64,000 nucleotides of DNA from Deltaproteobacteria bacterium (GCA_009929215.1 SAAX01000002.1:1-64000), one strand, 5' to 3'. Shown: positions 46,808 to 57,487, counted from the first letter of the stretch. Numbers and translations are program-made. The notes: generated by a model not told the origin, from the sequence alone.

Positions 46808-49756
46808 ATGGGCAACAGGCACGTTTTTACCATTGCAGCCCTGTTCTGCTTTGCCGTGCTGTGTCTGCTCCACATCTGCACGCAGCCAGCCAGCGCAGCC
46901 GAGCCGCGCACCGTGCGCGTGGGGCTGCCCCCCATCGGCCAGTTCTCGCGCCTGGAAAACGGCAAGCCCGTTGGATACATAACAGACCAACTGGAGCAGC
47001 TCACCCGCTACACTGGCTGGAACGTATCGTGCGTTATTCTGGATGACTGGGACGCATGCCTGCATGCTCTTGAAACGGGCAAAATCGATCTGGCCACACC
47101 TGCACGCTATTCGGCAGAACGCGCCCGCAAATACCTATACTGCGCTCAGCCCATTGGGACATCATACACTGCAATTATTGCCCCCAGCGAATCACCAGTC
47201 ATTTACGATGATATTGAAAGTATCTCGCGCATGCGCGTGGGCATGATACCGAATTCCATATGGCTCAATGATTTTGCCGCATTTATGCAACAACGCGGGG
47301 CCACCATGCCCACCATTATTGAGTACTCTGACCAGGAAGAACTGCGTGCCGCCACGCACAGTGGTCAAGTGGATGCCATTTTGGAATCGGTGCTGTTGCT
47401 TGAGGGCAATGAAAAAATCTTGGCCAAATGCAAGCCTTCGCAATACTTCTATCTTGCTTTACCAAAGAACACCCAACTTATGCACGAACTTGAGCAGGCC
47501 ATGGTGCAGCTCAAGATGGAGCAGCCCGACCTGGAATATCGACTGGGGCGGCAGTATCTTCCGCGCATGTACCAAACGCCGCTTACAAGTGCAGAGATGG
47601 CCTACATCGCCCAACGCCCGCCCTTACGCGTGGGCTACGACCCGGACCGCAAGCCATACTCGTGGCAAGACCCCACCACAGGCAGTGCCAAGGGCATTTT
47701 GCCCGATATTTTGCGCGATGCCGCCGAGCGAAGCGGCCTGCAATTTACCTTTGTGCCACACACTTCCACTGCCGCAACGTATACAGAAGTTTTTGCAAAA
47801 AATACTCTGGATATGATTCTGGGATCTTTTCCTGCTGCGGCCCTGCAAACCTGTAAAAGCTACCGTCTCACTGCCCCGCTTGTGCGTGCCAATCTCAACA
47901 TTTACTCCAAGCCAGATGCAAAGCTGACCCCAACATCTGCCTTTGTGCTGGCGGTTCCGGCCACGTTGCATAAAGGATCCGCATACGCTGCCCAAACATT
48001 TCCACAGGCCACCATACGTCTTTTTCCCAGTGAGGAAGCCTGCCTCACCGCATCAGGACGGCGCGAGGCCGATGCCGTGCTCGGCAGTTCTATGGCTATC
48101 AACAACCTCACCAATTCACCGCGCTTCAGCGAGTTTAATCCGTCTACAAGTTTTACAGATATTGAAGAAATTCGCCTTGCCATCAGGCAGGATCTGCCCG
48201 AAGTACTACGGGGTATTCTGAACAATCTGCTACTGACCATTGACGAAAAAAACAGAACCCAAATTATATCGGGCAATATTGCTGCGGCAACCACGCCCTT
48301 AACCCTGGGCGACATTATTTACGAACACCGATCGCTGCTCATTGTCATTGCCGAACTACTGGTTTTTATGTCAGCCCTTGTGGCCTACGCCCTGTATTTG
48401 CGCCGCAAAAGCGTCTTTAACCAGATCGCCAGCGACCAGCGCCTTGCCCACATTGCCGACAATATCAATGGCGGCGTGATCAGCATTTCTTCCCAGCCAC
48501 CGCTGCGCATTCTGGATGCCAATAACGGTTTTTGGCAGTTGCTGGGCTACGATGCCGACAAACCCCAGACAACAAATTTTATAGAGCTGCTGCACGCCGA
48601 AGACACCAAGAAGCTGCTGGACTTGATTGCCGAAAGCCACGCGGGCCCGCAAACGGCCACCATTGAACTGCGCCTGAGGCATAGCAACGGAGCATGGCTG
48701 CCCCTGCTCTTGCGCGGCACTTTTTCTGACAATACAGGCAGCAACGAGTCCATTGACTGCGTGGTTGTGGACATAACCGAGCAAAAGCGCATGCAGGAAG
48801 AACTGGAGCAGGAAAAAGAACGCTATCGGATTCTGCTCGAGCAGTCACAGGACATCTTTTTTGATGTGGATACAGAAAAACGCCAGTTCCGTTGCTCTCC
48901 CAATTTTCTGCTCAAGTTTGGCCGGGAGGCCACGCCCCTTTTCAATGGAAATGGCCGCCCCAATAACCGACAGATCGTGCATCCCGAAGACCTGCCTGCA
49001 CTCAATGAGCTGCGGCGGCGCATCCGCAGCGGCAAACCCACGGCCTTTGCCGTCATGCGCATTCCCACCGCCGAGGGTCGCTACATCTGGTGTCGGGTGC
49101 AGGCCACGCGCATCAGCAAGCCCGATGCCCCCCTGCGCCTGGTGGGCAAAATCATTGATATCGATGAAGAAGTGCGTAGACGCGCAGAGCTTGAGCGCCG
49201 CACCCAGCGCGACAGTCTCACAGATCTGCTCAACAAGACGGCCTTTCGCGAAAAAATCTGCGCTGCCATGCCCGTCAAGCCACAGCACGACAAAACAGAC
49301 GCCCTGCTGTTTCTTGACCTGGATAATTTCAAACTCATCAACGACACCTTTGGGCATGTCAAAGGCGATGCGGCACTGGTGGCAGCCAGCGAAGCACTCA
49401 AGCGAGTCTTTCGCAATGCCGATGCCGTGGGCCGCTTTGGCGGCGACGAATTCTGCGTGTTCGTGCGCGACATAACGCGCGAGGCGCTGGAAGAACGGGC
49501 GGCGGCCTTGCTCTCAGAGCTGCACACCTTTGTGGAACAGGACGGCCAGCGCGTTGAAATTACCACCAGCATTGGCATCTACCTGTTTGATGGCACCGAG
49601 ACCTCGTATGATGTGGCCCTGCACCGGGCAGACAACGCCCAGTATCAGGCCAAGCAGGCGGGCAAGAACTGCTACCGCTTTTATGACGAAATTCCCGATC
49701 CCTGGCTGGGCGAAATGGATAGTCCTCAATACCTCAGCGAAGATACGCTGCGCTAG
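46808..49756 (+). CDS. Membrane diguanylate cyclase with two periplasmic SBP_bac_3-like modules, TM segment, two PAS domains and GGDEF
   Basis: Signal peptide; two SBP-like modules (VRVGLPPIGQF…, LRVGYDPDRKPYSWQD…); TM near LLIVIAELLVFMSALVAYALY; RNADAVGRFGGDEF with I-site. Confidence 0.88.
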   Translation: MGNRHVFTIAALFCFAVLCLLHICTQPASAAEPRTVRVGLPPIGQFSRLENGKPVGYITDQLEQLTRYTGWNVSCVILDDWDACLHALETGKIDLATPARYSAERARKYLYCAQPIGTSYTAIIAPSESPVIYDDIESISRMRVGMIPNSIWLNDFAAFMQQRGATMPTIIEYSDQEELRAATHSGQVDAILESVLLLEGNEKILAKCKPSQYFYLALPKNTQLMHELEQAMVQLKMEQPDLEYRLGRQYLPRMYQTPLTSAEMAYIAQRPPLRVGYDPDRKPYSWQDPTTGSAKGILPDILRDAAERSGLQFTFVPHTSTAATYTEVFAKNTLDMILGSFPAAALQTCKSYRLTAPLVRANLNIYSKPDAKLTPTSAFVLAVPATLHKGSAYAAQTFPQATIRLFPSEEACLTASGRREADAVLGSSMAINNLTNSPRFSEFNPSTSFTDIEEIRLAIRQDLPEVLRGILNNLLLTIDEKNRTQIISGNIAAATTPLTLGDIIYEHRSLLIVIAELLVFMSALVAYALYLRRKSVFNQIASDQRLAHIADNINGGVISISSQPPLRILDANNGFWQLLGYDADKPQTTNFIELLHAEDTKKLLDLIAESHAGPQTATIELRLRHSNGAWLPLLLRGTFSDNTGSNESIDCVVVDITEQKRMQEELEQEKERYRILLEQSQDIFFDVDTEKRQFRCSPNFLLKFGREATPLFNGNGRPNNRQIVHPEDLPALNELRRRIRSGKPTAFAVMRIPTAEGRYIWCRVQATRISKPDAPLRLVGKIIDIDEEVRRRAELERRTQRDSLTDLLNKTAFREKICAAMPVKPQHDKTDALLFLDLDNFKLINDTFGHVKGDAALVAASEALKRVFRNADAVGRFGGDEFCVFVRDITREALEERAAALLSELHTFVEQDGQRVEITTSIGIYLFDGTETSYDVALHRADNAQYQAKQAGKNCYRFYDEIPDPWLGEMDSPQYLSEDTLR

Positions 49757-49915
49757 CAGATCAATTTGGTACCCGCTGTCTTTTTTGCAAATGCAGCGCC
49801 AAACGGATTGCAGAGGGGATGAATAACCGCAGCCCTTCAAAATAAGCAGTGCGATTTCAGGCCTACACAGGGCTTATGACCCAGATCAAACAAGCCACGC
49901 CCAAACACAAAGTTT

Positions 49916-49964
49916 GCGCAAATAGAGGGGCCTCCCGCCACGTGGGAGGCCCCTCTATTTGCGC
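49916..49964. terminator. Very strong inverted repeat, likely bidirectional terminator
   Basis: gcgcaaatagaggggcctccc-gccacgt-gggaggcccctctatttgcgc, perfect 21-bp stem. Confidence 0.7.
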
Positions 49965-50104
49965 CTAGAAGTTTCGGCGCGCGGGGTTGAAGGAAGTCTG
50001 TTGCTTCAGCCCGTATGCGTGGCATTACTGCCGCCCGACAAACAGGCTAAAAAAATTCGTCTGCCTTCACGCCTGCCTGTGCTCAGCTAACTCTTGGAAG
50101 TTAG

Positions 50105-50596
50105 CTACTTCCACAAACTGCTGTATTTGGCCGCTATGCCGTCTGTGCGTTCCACCAGCTTGTCCACCAGGCCTTCCACGTCTTCCACGCTCACCGTGCC
50201 AAGATCGCGGGCCAGCAGGTAGCCAAGGTAGCCACGGCCCTGCTTGAACACCCAGCACACCGAATACACCGAGCCCACAGCGGGCCGACCGGCAAATTCG
50301 GGCTGCGTACTCACCATCACATAGAGCTTGGGAATGTCTTTTTCTTCATCGTCGTTGAGGGTAAACAGGCTGCTCTGGTTAAAGCGCTCTTTCAGCCGTG
50401 TGCCCAGGCGCGCGCCAATGCTGTCTGTGCCCTCCAGCGACACACTGACCGTCGTTACGCGATCTACGGTTTTTTCGGGCTTGTCCTGCACAGGCTTTGC
50501 GGCCTGGGGCGCAGCTGCCTGCGTGGTTGCGGCAAAGACAGCGCCCGTAAGCGCCAGAACGCATATCAGTGTAAAAACGCTAATAATTTTTTTCAT
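50105..50596 (-). CDS. Secreted hypothetical protein
   Basis: Signal peptide MKKIISVFTLICVLALTGAVFAATTQAAAP; downstream conserved-looking domain. Confidence 0.7.
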   Translation of the reverse strand: MKKIISVFTLICVLALTGAVFAATTQAAAPQAAKPVQDKPEKTVDRVTTVSVSLEGTDSIGARLGTRLKERFNQSSLFTLNDDEEKDIPKLYVMVSTQPEFAGRPAVGSVYSVCWVFKQGRGYLGYLLARDLGTVSVEDVEGLVDKLVERTDGIAAKYSSLWK

Positions 50597-50846
50597 GCCA
50601 TTCCCTCAATTCCAGAATATGTCCGTCTGTTGCTGCCTGGCAGTTGCCAAAACCACAACAGCGGGAAAACACTTTTTCTTGACCCTGATCCATTCTATAT
50701 AATCTTTAGAAAAAGGTGAAGCGGGTATTTGCGCGTTTCCAATACCACAAATGGATGTATACTCGCCGCCCTGCCGCTGGCAAAAGACCACCTACCCCGT
50801 TTGCCCCTGCGGCAGACTGGGGTTTCAACAGCTTAAAGGATTTTTT

Positions 50847-51290
50847 ATGAAGCACATTCTCTTGCTGCTGGCCTTTGGGGCCGGTTGCTGCCTGCCCGTG
50901 CAAGCGGGCATCAATACACTACTGCGCCGTTTTTTGGGCGAACCCATGCAGGCCGCCCTTGTTTCCTTTGCCGTGGGCACGCTTGCCCTGTGGCTGTACA
51001 GCCTTGCTGCACGGCATACATGGCCCCCGCTGTCGCAGCTTTCGGCTGTGCCCTGGTGGATGTGGACAGGCGGCATACTGGGTGCCATTTTTGTGAGCTG
51101 CACCATCTTTCTTGCCCCGCGTCTGGGTGCCGCCACCATGACTGCCGTCATGCTGTCAGGCCAGCTGGTGGCCTCGGTGCTGCTTGACCATTTTGCCCTG
51201 GTGGGCTTTCCCGAGCACCCGGTTTCACCTCTGCGGCTGGTGGGCATTGTCCTGCTGTTTGCGGGCGCGTGGCTTGTGCGGGTATTTTAG
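50847..51290 (+). CDS. Small DMT-family (DUF606/YdcZ-like) membrane protein
   Basis: [38 protein letters not shown]…[16 protein letters not shown]. Confidence 0.85.
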   Translation: MKHILLLLAFGAGCCLPVQAGINTLLRRFLGEPMQAALVSFAVGTLALWLYSLAARHTWPPLSQLSAVPWWMWTGGILGAIFVSCTIFLAPRLGAATMTAVMLSGQLVASVLLDHFALVGFPEHPVSPLRLVGIVLLFAGAWLVRVF

Positions 51291-51391
51291 CACGGGCAGG
51301 CGCCTCCACCTTCCTCTGGCGGCGGCATCTTGAGATGTGCCGCAGTAAGGGCTACACTGCCCGCAAATTGTCGTTTTACAAGGAACACGCC

Positions 51392-52756
51392 ATGCAAAGA
51401 ACCCTTATAATCGATGCTCTTGCCGCAACCGCGCCGCAGCCCTCCATCACCATTTGCGGCTGGATACGCACCCGCCGTGACGCCAAGGAATTTTCCTTTG
51501 TGGAGATCAACGACGGCTCGTGCCTTGGCAACATGCAGTGCATTGTAGACGCGGGCACAGATGCCCACCAGCAGCTTGCCAACGCCGACACTGGCGCTGC
51601 CGTCAGCGTTACCGGCGAGCTTGTGGCCTCACCCGGCAAGGGCCAGCAGTGGGAAATCCGCGCGCACAGCGTTACGGTATTCGGCCTTGCTGATCCTGAA
51701 ACCTTTCCTTTGCAGAAAAAACGTCATTCCGATGAATTTTTGCGCACCATCGCCCACCTGCGTTCACGCACCAACAAATACGGCGCGGCCTTCCGCATCC
51801 GCTCCGAGGCCGGGCAGGCCGTGCACCAGTTCTTTCAGGGCCGCCGCTTTTCGTGGGTGCACACGCCCGTGCTGACCGGGGCAGACTGCGAGGGCGCGGG
51901 CGAGATGTTCCGCGTTACCAGCCTTGAGCCCGGCAACAAGGACATGGCCGCCGACTTTTTTGGCCGCCAGTGCAACCTGACGGTTTCTGGCCAGCTTGAG
52001 GCCGAAGCCCTGGCCATGGGTCTTGGCCGCGTGTACACCTTTGGCCCCACCTTCCGCGCCGAAAATTCCAACACGCCACGCCACGCCGCCGAATTCTGGA
52101 TGATCGAGCCGGAAATGGCCTTTGCCGACCTGCAAGACCTCATGGAACTGGGCGAAAGCCTCACCCGCCACGTCATCGAACACGCCCTTTGCCACTGCGA
52201 AGCCGACCTCAAGCTTTTTGACAGCTTTGTGGACAAGGGCCTTGTTGACCGCCTCAAGGCTATGGTGGCCGAGCCCTTTGCACGCGTTTCGTACACCGAA
52301 GCCGTGGAGATTCTGCAAAAAAGCGGGCGCGAATTTGCTTTTCCCGTTTCTTTTGGCACAGACCTGCAAACAGAGCACGAACGCTACCTGGCCGAAGAGC
52401 ACTTTAAAAAGCCCGTGGCCGTGTACGACTACCCCAAGGAAATCAAGGCCTTTTACATGCGCCAGAACGACGACGGCAAAACCGTTGCCGCCATGGACAT
52501 GCTGGTTCCGCGCATCGGCGAGCTCATTGGCGGCTCGCAGCGCGAGGAACGCATGGACCGCCTGACCGCCCGTATCCAGGAAATGGGACAGAACCCCGAA
52601 GACTACTGGTGGTACATGGACCTGCGCCGCTTTGGCACTGCCCCGCACGCGGGCTTTGGCCTTGGCTTTGAGCGCCTGCTCATGATGCTGACCGGCATCA
52701 CCAATATCCGCGACGTCATCCCCTTCCCGCGCACGCCCGGCAACCTCGAATTCTAA
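51392..52756 (+). CDS. asnS: Asparaginyl-tRNA synthetase
   Basis: [33 protein letters not shown]…[28 protein letters not shown]…[15 protein letters not shown]. Confidence 0.97.
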   Translation: MQRTLIIDALAATAPQPSITICGWIRTRRDAKEFSFVEINDGSCLGNMQCIVDAGTDAHQQLANADTGAAVSVTGELVASPGKGQQWEIRAHSVTVFGLADPETFPLQKKRHSDEFLRTIAHLRSRTNKYGAAFRIRSEAGQAVHQFFQGRRFSWVHTPVLTGADCEGAGEMFRVTSLEPGNKDMAADFFGRQCNLTVSGQLEAEALAMGLGRVYTFGPTFRAENSNTPRHAAEFWMIEPEMAFADLQDLMELGESLTRHVIEHALCHCEADLKLFDSFVDKGLVDRLKAMVAEPFARVSYTEAVEILQKSGREFAFPVSFGTDLQTEHERYLAEEHFKKPVAVYDYPKEIKAFYMRQNDDGKTVAAMDMLVPRIGELIGGSQREERMDRLTARIQEMGQNPEDYWWYMDLRRFGTAPHAGFGLGFERLLMMLTGITNIRDVIPFPRTPGNLEF

Positions 52757-52781
52757 GTCGCCGCGCGTCTACTGCCTACCC

Positions 52782-52818
52782 CGGCCAGCCCACTGCCCTT
52801 GCGGCGGGCTGGCCGTTT
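52782..52818 (+). terminator. Rho-independent terminator after asnS
   Basis: cggccagccc…gggctggccg-ttt. Confidence 0.6.
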
Positions 52819-52983
52819 CTTGCACTAACCTCAGATTGGCGTACAATTTACGCAAAAAAGCCCCCTCCAGCGCCCTTGCGCTTCGTGCGCGCCCTTCACA
52901 TTTGCGCTTTTGCCAGATATACTATCCGCTCACCTTTTTGGAGGCATAAGCCACCGTCCATCGCCCAAGGAGAGCGAAATACC

Positions 52984-54030
52984 ATGAGCAAGAAGCTGAC
53001 TGTAGCCGTTGTAGGCGCCACAGGCGCCGTAGGCCGTGAAATGCTCAAGACCCTGCACGAAAGGGACTTTCCCGCCACCGAAATCCGCGCTTTTGCGTCT
53101 GCCCGGTCTGCGGGCACCAAAGTGCCTTTTGGTAACCAAGAGCTTACCGTGCAAGAGCTTAAAGAAGATGTCTTTGAGGGCATTGATTTGGCCATTTTCT
53201 CCGCCGGCGGCAGCACTTCGCAAAAATTCGCCCCGCACGCGGCCCACGCTGGTTGCGTGGTGGTGGACAACTCTGCCGCATGGCGCATGGACGACCGCTG
53301 CCCCCTGGTTGTGCCCGAAGTCAACGCCCACGCCCTTGAAGGCCACAACGGCATCATTGCCAACCCCAACTGCTCTACCATCCAGATGCTGGTGGTGCTG
53401 AAGCCCCTGCACGACGCCGCCAAGATCAAGCGCGTTGTGGTTTCTACCTATCAGGCGGTTTCCGGCACGGGTCAAAAGGGCATTGAGGAACTGGAACGTC
53501 AGGTGCGCGACCTGTTCAATGGCCGCGAACCCGAATGCAATACCTATCCCTACCGCATTGCCTTTAACGCACTGCCGCATATCGATGTCTTCCTTGAAAA
53601 CGACTACACCAAGGAAGAAATGAAGATGGTTCACGAAACCGTCAAAATGCTTGAAGATCCTTCGGTCAAGGTTACGGCCACCTGTGTGCGCGTGCCGGTG
53701 TTTTACTGCCACGCCGAGTCGGTCAACATCGAAACCGAAAAGAAAATCAGCGCCAAGGATGCCCGCGTCATGCTTTCGCAGGCTCCCGGCGTGCGCGTGG
53801 TCGATAACCCGCGCGAGCGCATGTACCCCATGCCCTCGTACTGCGTGGGCGAGGACGAAACCTATGTGGGCCGCATCCGCGAGGATGAAACCATCGAAAA
53901 CGGCCTGAACATGTGGATCGTGGCCGACAACGTGCGCAAGGGCGCTGCCCTCAACGCCGTGCAGATCGGTGAAGAACTGATCAAGCGCGACCTGCTGCGC
54001 GTGACCGACAAAAACGTATTCCTGAAGTAA
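52984..54030 (+). CDS. asd: Aspartate-semialdehyde dehydrogenase
   Basis: VAVVGATGAVGREMLKTLHERDFPATEIRAFASARSAGTKV…NPNCSTIQMLVVLKPLHD. Confidence 0.96.
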   Translation: MSKKLTVAVVGATGAVGREMLKTLHERDFPATEIRAFASARSAGTKVPFGNQELTVQELKEDVFEGIDLAIFSAGGSTSQKFAPHAAHAGCVVVDNSAAWRMDDRCPLVVPEVNAHALEGHNGIIANPNCSTIQMLVVLKPLHDAAKIKRVVVSTYQAVSGTGQKGIEELERQVRDLFNGREPECNTYPYRIAFNALPHIDVFLENDYTKEEMKMVHETVKMLEDPSVKVTATCVRVPVFYCHAESVNIETEKKISAKDARVMLSQAPGVRVVDNPRERMYPMPSYCVGEDETYVGRIREDETIENGLNMWIVADNVRKGAALNAVQIGEELIKRDLLRVTDKNVFLK

Positions 54031-54036
54031 GCCAGA

Positions 54037-54069
54037 GGGCGCACGGGTTTGTAGCAAGCCCGTGCGCCC
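54037..54069 (+). repeat. Hairpin between asd and the class IV aminotransferase gene
   Basis: gggcgcacggg-tttgtagcaag-cccgtgcgccc perfect 11-bp stem without U-tract. Confidence 0.65.
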
Positions 54070-54091
54070 CTGTTATCTGGAGGCTTTTGCA

Positions 54092-55042
54092 GTGAAGGCT
54101 GTGGACGCTGATACATATCTCAAGGCCCTGCTTGCCGCGCCCCGCCCGGGGTCGGAGCAGGTTCTCGCCTTTTATGACCACCGCGTGGGGCATATCTGCA
54201 CTGACGCGCGTCTTTTGCTGCTGCCCCTCGACGACCATATCTGCCACCGTGGCGACGGCCTGTTTGAAAGCATCAGCTTTCGCCAGCGCACCATTTTTGG
54301 GCTCGATGCCCACCTTGCCCGCCTGGTGGACGGCGCTGCGGCGCTTTCCATCACGCCGCCCTGCGATTGGCAGGACGTGCGCCAGCGCATTATCGACGTG
54401 GCCCTTGCCGCTGGCGTGGACAACGGCGACCTGCGCGTTTTTCTGAGCCGTGGCCCCGGCGGTTTTGGTATTTCGCCCGCCGAATGCCCGCAGGCTGGCC
54501 TGTACATTGTGGCGCTCAAAAAGAATCTGCCCTCAGAGGCCCTGTACGCCAAGGGGTTTACGGCCTTTGCCAGCGCCATTCCGCCCAAGCAGGAATATCT
54601 GGCCCGCATCAAGAACACCAACTATCTGCCCAATGTCTTCATGGCCATGGAAGCCCGCCAAAAGGGCATGGATGTGGCTGTGACCTTTGACGAAAACGAC
54701 ATCATGGGCGAGGCCGCCGTGGCCAACGTGGGCCTTGTGGACGATCAGGGCCGCCTGCTGTGCCCCGAAATCAAGCGTATTCTGCCCGGCACAACCCTGC
54801 TGGCAGCCATGGAAGTGGCCGCCGATCGCATGCCTGTGGTGCAGATGCCCATTCCCAAGGCAGCCATTGCCACGGCCCGCGAAATGCTGCTGTTCACCAG
54901 CTCCACCCTTTGCGTGGGCATCACCCATTTTGACGGCAAACCCGTGGGACAGGGCGGTCAGGCAGGCAAACCCGGCCCCGTAGCCCTGTGGCTCAAGGAT
55001 GTTCTTTTGGACTATATGCTAAAAAAAGGCGCACACATCTGA
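54092..55042 (+). CDS. Class IV PLP aminotransferase (BCAT/ADC-lyase type), GTG start
   Basis: HRGDGLFESISFRQRTIFGLDAHLARL…IKNTNYLPNVFMAMEA…DENDIMGEAAVANV; RBS ctggagg. Confidence 0.85.
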   Translation: MKAVDADTYLKALLAAPRPGSEQVLAFYDHRVGHICTDARLLLLPLDDHICHRGDGLFESISFRQRTIFGLDAHLARLVDGAAALSITPPCDWQDVRQRIIDVALAAGVDNGDLRVFLSRGPGGFGISPAECPQAGLYIVALKKNLPSEALYAKGFTAFASAIPPKQEYLARIKNTNYLPNVFMAMEARQKGMDVAVTFDENDIMGEAAVANVGLVDDQGRLLCPEIKRILPGTTLLAAMEVAADRMPVVQMPIPKAAIATAREMLLFTSSTLCVGITHFDGKPVGQGGQAGKPGPVALWLKDVLLDYMLKKGAHI

Positions 55043-56310
55043 TGCGCGTTCTGCTTATTGCGCTGCAACAGACCACAGAAGGCCCGGCCTCACCCGCAGA
55101 ACAAGCCCAGTGGACAGAACTGGGCGCGCCCATGCGCACTGCCCGACTGGAAGAAGACCACGCCCTTGCCCTTGCCGCTGCCATGCGCGACGGCGGCAGG
55201 CTGGCCCCCATGCTGCTGTGCGCCAAAAATTCGCGTCTGCACCGCCGTGCTGCCGCCCTCAACCTGCCCACCCTTGCCGCTGGCGGCCCCATAGATTTTA
55301 CGCGCCTGTGGCTCTGGCAACGGCGGCACAAGCACCTGCTGGTGCAAACCTTTGGCGAATGCAGCATGGCTGCGGGCCGCCGCGTGCTTGCCATGCGCGC
55401 GCCCCAAAGCACGCTGCTCAGCCACGCCTTATTGCTGCGCGCGCCCCATGCCGAGGCATGCGCGGGCAAGGGCATGCTTGCTGCCCACAAAATTTTGTGC
55501 GGCTCAAACCATGTGCGCGAGCGCATTGCCAAGGGCAGCGGCATCACACAGGGCGAAACCCCGTGGCGCGGCCCCAAAAACCGCCAACTGCCCCTTGCGG
55601 GCGATGTGCTCACGCTGCGTGCGCCGTGCATGAACCTTGAGGGCTACGCCCCTGCGCCCGAATGGAAAGCAGAAGCCCCCCTTGCCGAAAGCACAGGCAA
55701 CAAACCACGTTTTATTTTTTGCATGGGTGACGCGCTCACCCCGCGTTCGGGTGTGCACGTTGTCATCCGCGCCATGGCGGCCATATGGCAAAGGCGCGAC
55801 CTGCCCCGGTGGGAAGTGCGCGCCGCCGGTGGGGGCCCCCGCTTTCAGGAAGTGCTTGAAGAAGCGGAATCTCTCGGCGTGCAAAGCCGCCTGTGCCTGC
55901 TCAACGAGCAACCTCTGCACCAGTTGCTGCACAGCTGCCACGCCTGGATTGCACCCGGATCGGCCCCGGACGAACTGCCCGATACCCTCGGCGCGGGACT
56001 GGCGGCCTACATGCCGGTTATCTGCGGGCAGGGCGACCTGCACAATCAGCGGCTCAAAGCCGCACCCGCAGCGGCCTGCATGTTTGAAGAAAACAATCCG
56101 CAGTCGCTGGCAGAGGCCATGATCAACATCATGACCAACAATGACCTGCGCCGCAGCACTGTACAAGCTGGCGACACCCTGCGGCCAAGCCTTGGCCTTG
56201 ATGCCTTTGCCGACAGCGTTTGCGCCCGGCACGAGGCATGGTGCGCGGAACTGGGCTGGCTTGAGCAAAACGCCCACCCCCACACAGACCACGACAAAGA
56301 ACAACAGTAA
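55042..56310 (+). CDS. Family 4-like glycosyltransferase
   Basis: ATG overlaps the previous TGA; C-terminal GT4-like GDALTPRSGVHVVIRAMAAIWQRRDLPRWEVRAAGGGPRF…. Confidence 0.75.
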   Translation: MRVLLIALQQTTEGPASPAEQAQWTELGAPMRTARLEEDHALALAAAMRDGGRLAPMLLCAKNSRLHRRAAALNLPTLAAGGPIDFTRLWLWQRRHKHLLVQTFGECSMAAGRRVLAMRAPQSTLLSHALLLRAPHAEACAGKGMLAAHKILCGSNHVRERIAKGSGITQGETPWRGPKNRQLPLAGDVLTLRAPCMNLEGYAPAPEWKAEAPLAESTGNKPRFIFCMGDALTPRSGVHVVIRAMAAIWQRRDLPRWEVRAAGGGPRFQEVLEEAESLGVQSRLCLLNEQPLHQLLHSCHAWIAPGSAPDELPDTLGAGLAAYMPVICGQGDLHNQRLKAAPAAACMFEENNPQSLAEAMINIMTNNDLRRSTVQAGDTLRPSLGLDAFADSVCARHEAWCAELGWLEQNAHPHTDHDKEQQ

Positions 56311-56391
56311 ACGAGCAAATTCGTGCGCGCCCCGCGCCAGCAGCTGCCGTTGCCAACCCGGGGTAATACCGCAAACACATACAGGAACCGT

Positions 56392-57300
56392 ATGAAATGT
56401 AAAATCTGCAAAGCTGAGGCCGTGGTGGCCCTGCGCAGCCACAATGCCGCCTTCTGCCCCGACTGTTACAAAGACTTTTTTGCCCGACAGGTAGAGCGTG
56501 GCATTGAAGGCCAAAAGCTCTTTACCCGCAACGAGCGAGTGCTGGTGGCCCTTTCTGGTGGCAAGGATTCGCTGGCCCTGATGCTCGAGCTTTCGCGCCA
56601 GGGCTACAACGTCACCGGGCTGCATATTGATCTGGCCATTCCGGTTTCTTCTGCTGCGGCGCGTGGCGTGGTTGAGCGTTTTTGCGCCAAGCACGACCTC
56701 AAGCTCATGGTTAAGGAGATGGCCGCCGAGGGTCTGCCCATCCCGCTGGTCAAAGAGCGCCTGAACCGCCCCATCTGCTCGGCCTGCGGCAAGATCAAGC
56801 GCCACTTTTTCAACAAGGTTGCGCTGGACGGAGGCTTTGACGCCCTTGCCACCGGCCACAACCTCGACGACGAAGTGGCCCGCCTTTTCAGCAATACCCT
56901 GCGCTGGGACACATCCTACCTTTCCGACCAGGGCCCGCGCCTTGACAGTGAGAACGGGTTTTCGCGCAAGGTCAAACCCCTGTGGCGGCTCTCGGAATTT
57001 GAAACCGCAAACTACGCCTTTTTGATGGGCATAGAGAACCACTACGCCCCCTGCCCGTACAGCCCCGGGGCAAGCTTTACCACGCTCAAGGGCCTGATGC
57101 AGAACCTCGAGTTCGCCATGCCTGGCCGTAAGCTCGACTTTTATCAAGGTTTTCTCTCGCGTGGGCGGCCTGTGTTTGCCCGCCGCGAGGCCGAAGAAGG
57201 CCTTACGCTGGCCCCCTGCACCGAATGCGGCTACCCCACCTCATCGGGCGACCGCTGCGGCGTGTGCCGTATCCGCTCTGCAGTGGCCGACCATGGCTAG
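56392..57300 (+). CDS. TtuA/Ncs6/TtcA-like tRNA thiolation ATPase
   Basis: N-terminal CKIC…CPDC Zn motif, LVALSGGKDSLAL PP-loop, ICSACGKIKRHF, TGHNLDDEVA, C-terminal CTECG…CGVC. Confidence 0.88.
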   Translation: MKCKICKAEAVVALRSHNAAFCPDCYKDFFARQVERGIEGQKLFTRNERVLVALSGGKDSLALMLELSRQGYNVTGLHIDLAIPVSSAAARGVVERFCAKHDLKLMVKEMAAEGLPIPLVKERLNRPICSACGKIKRHFFNKVALDGGFDALATGHNLDDEVARLFSNTLRWDTSYLSDQGPRLDSENGFSRKVKPLWRLSEFETANYAFLMGIENHYAPCPYSPGASFTTLKGLMQNLEFAMPGRKLDFYQGFLSRGRPVFARREAEEGLTLAPCTECGYPTSSGDRCGVCRIRSAVADHG

Positions 57301-57329
57301 AAGTCCAACATAGCCATATCATTCTGCAT

Positions 57330-57360
57330 CCGGCAGCCTCAGGGCTGCCGGTTTTCTTTT
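57330..57360 (+). terminator. Rho-independent terminator
   Basis: ccggcagcc-tcag-ggctgccgg-ttttctttt. Confidence 0.85.
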
Positions 57361-57411
57361 GTCACTGCTGCCGCACGGCAAAAACGCATTCCTGCTTGAC
57401 TTTCATCATTT

Positions 57412-57428
57412 TTGAAAATAAATTTCAA
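57412..57428. promoter_or_regulatory. Candidate Fur box upstream of feoB
   Basis: TTGAAAATAAATTTCAA, one mismatch to WTGAAAATNATTTTCAW. Confidence 0.6.
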
Positions 57429-57487
57429 TTCCATTTAATTTCAGCCTCACCGGCATGCCCGGCGCGGCACAGACAGGAGCCCAAAGC

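Noticed and set aside
55504-57147. 547-aa minus-strand ORF opposite the glycosyltransferase/TtuA genes
   Set aside because: Spans two well-supported plus-strand genes antisense; shadow ORF.
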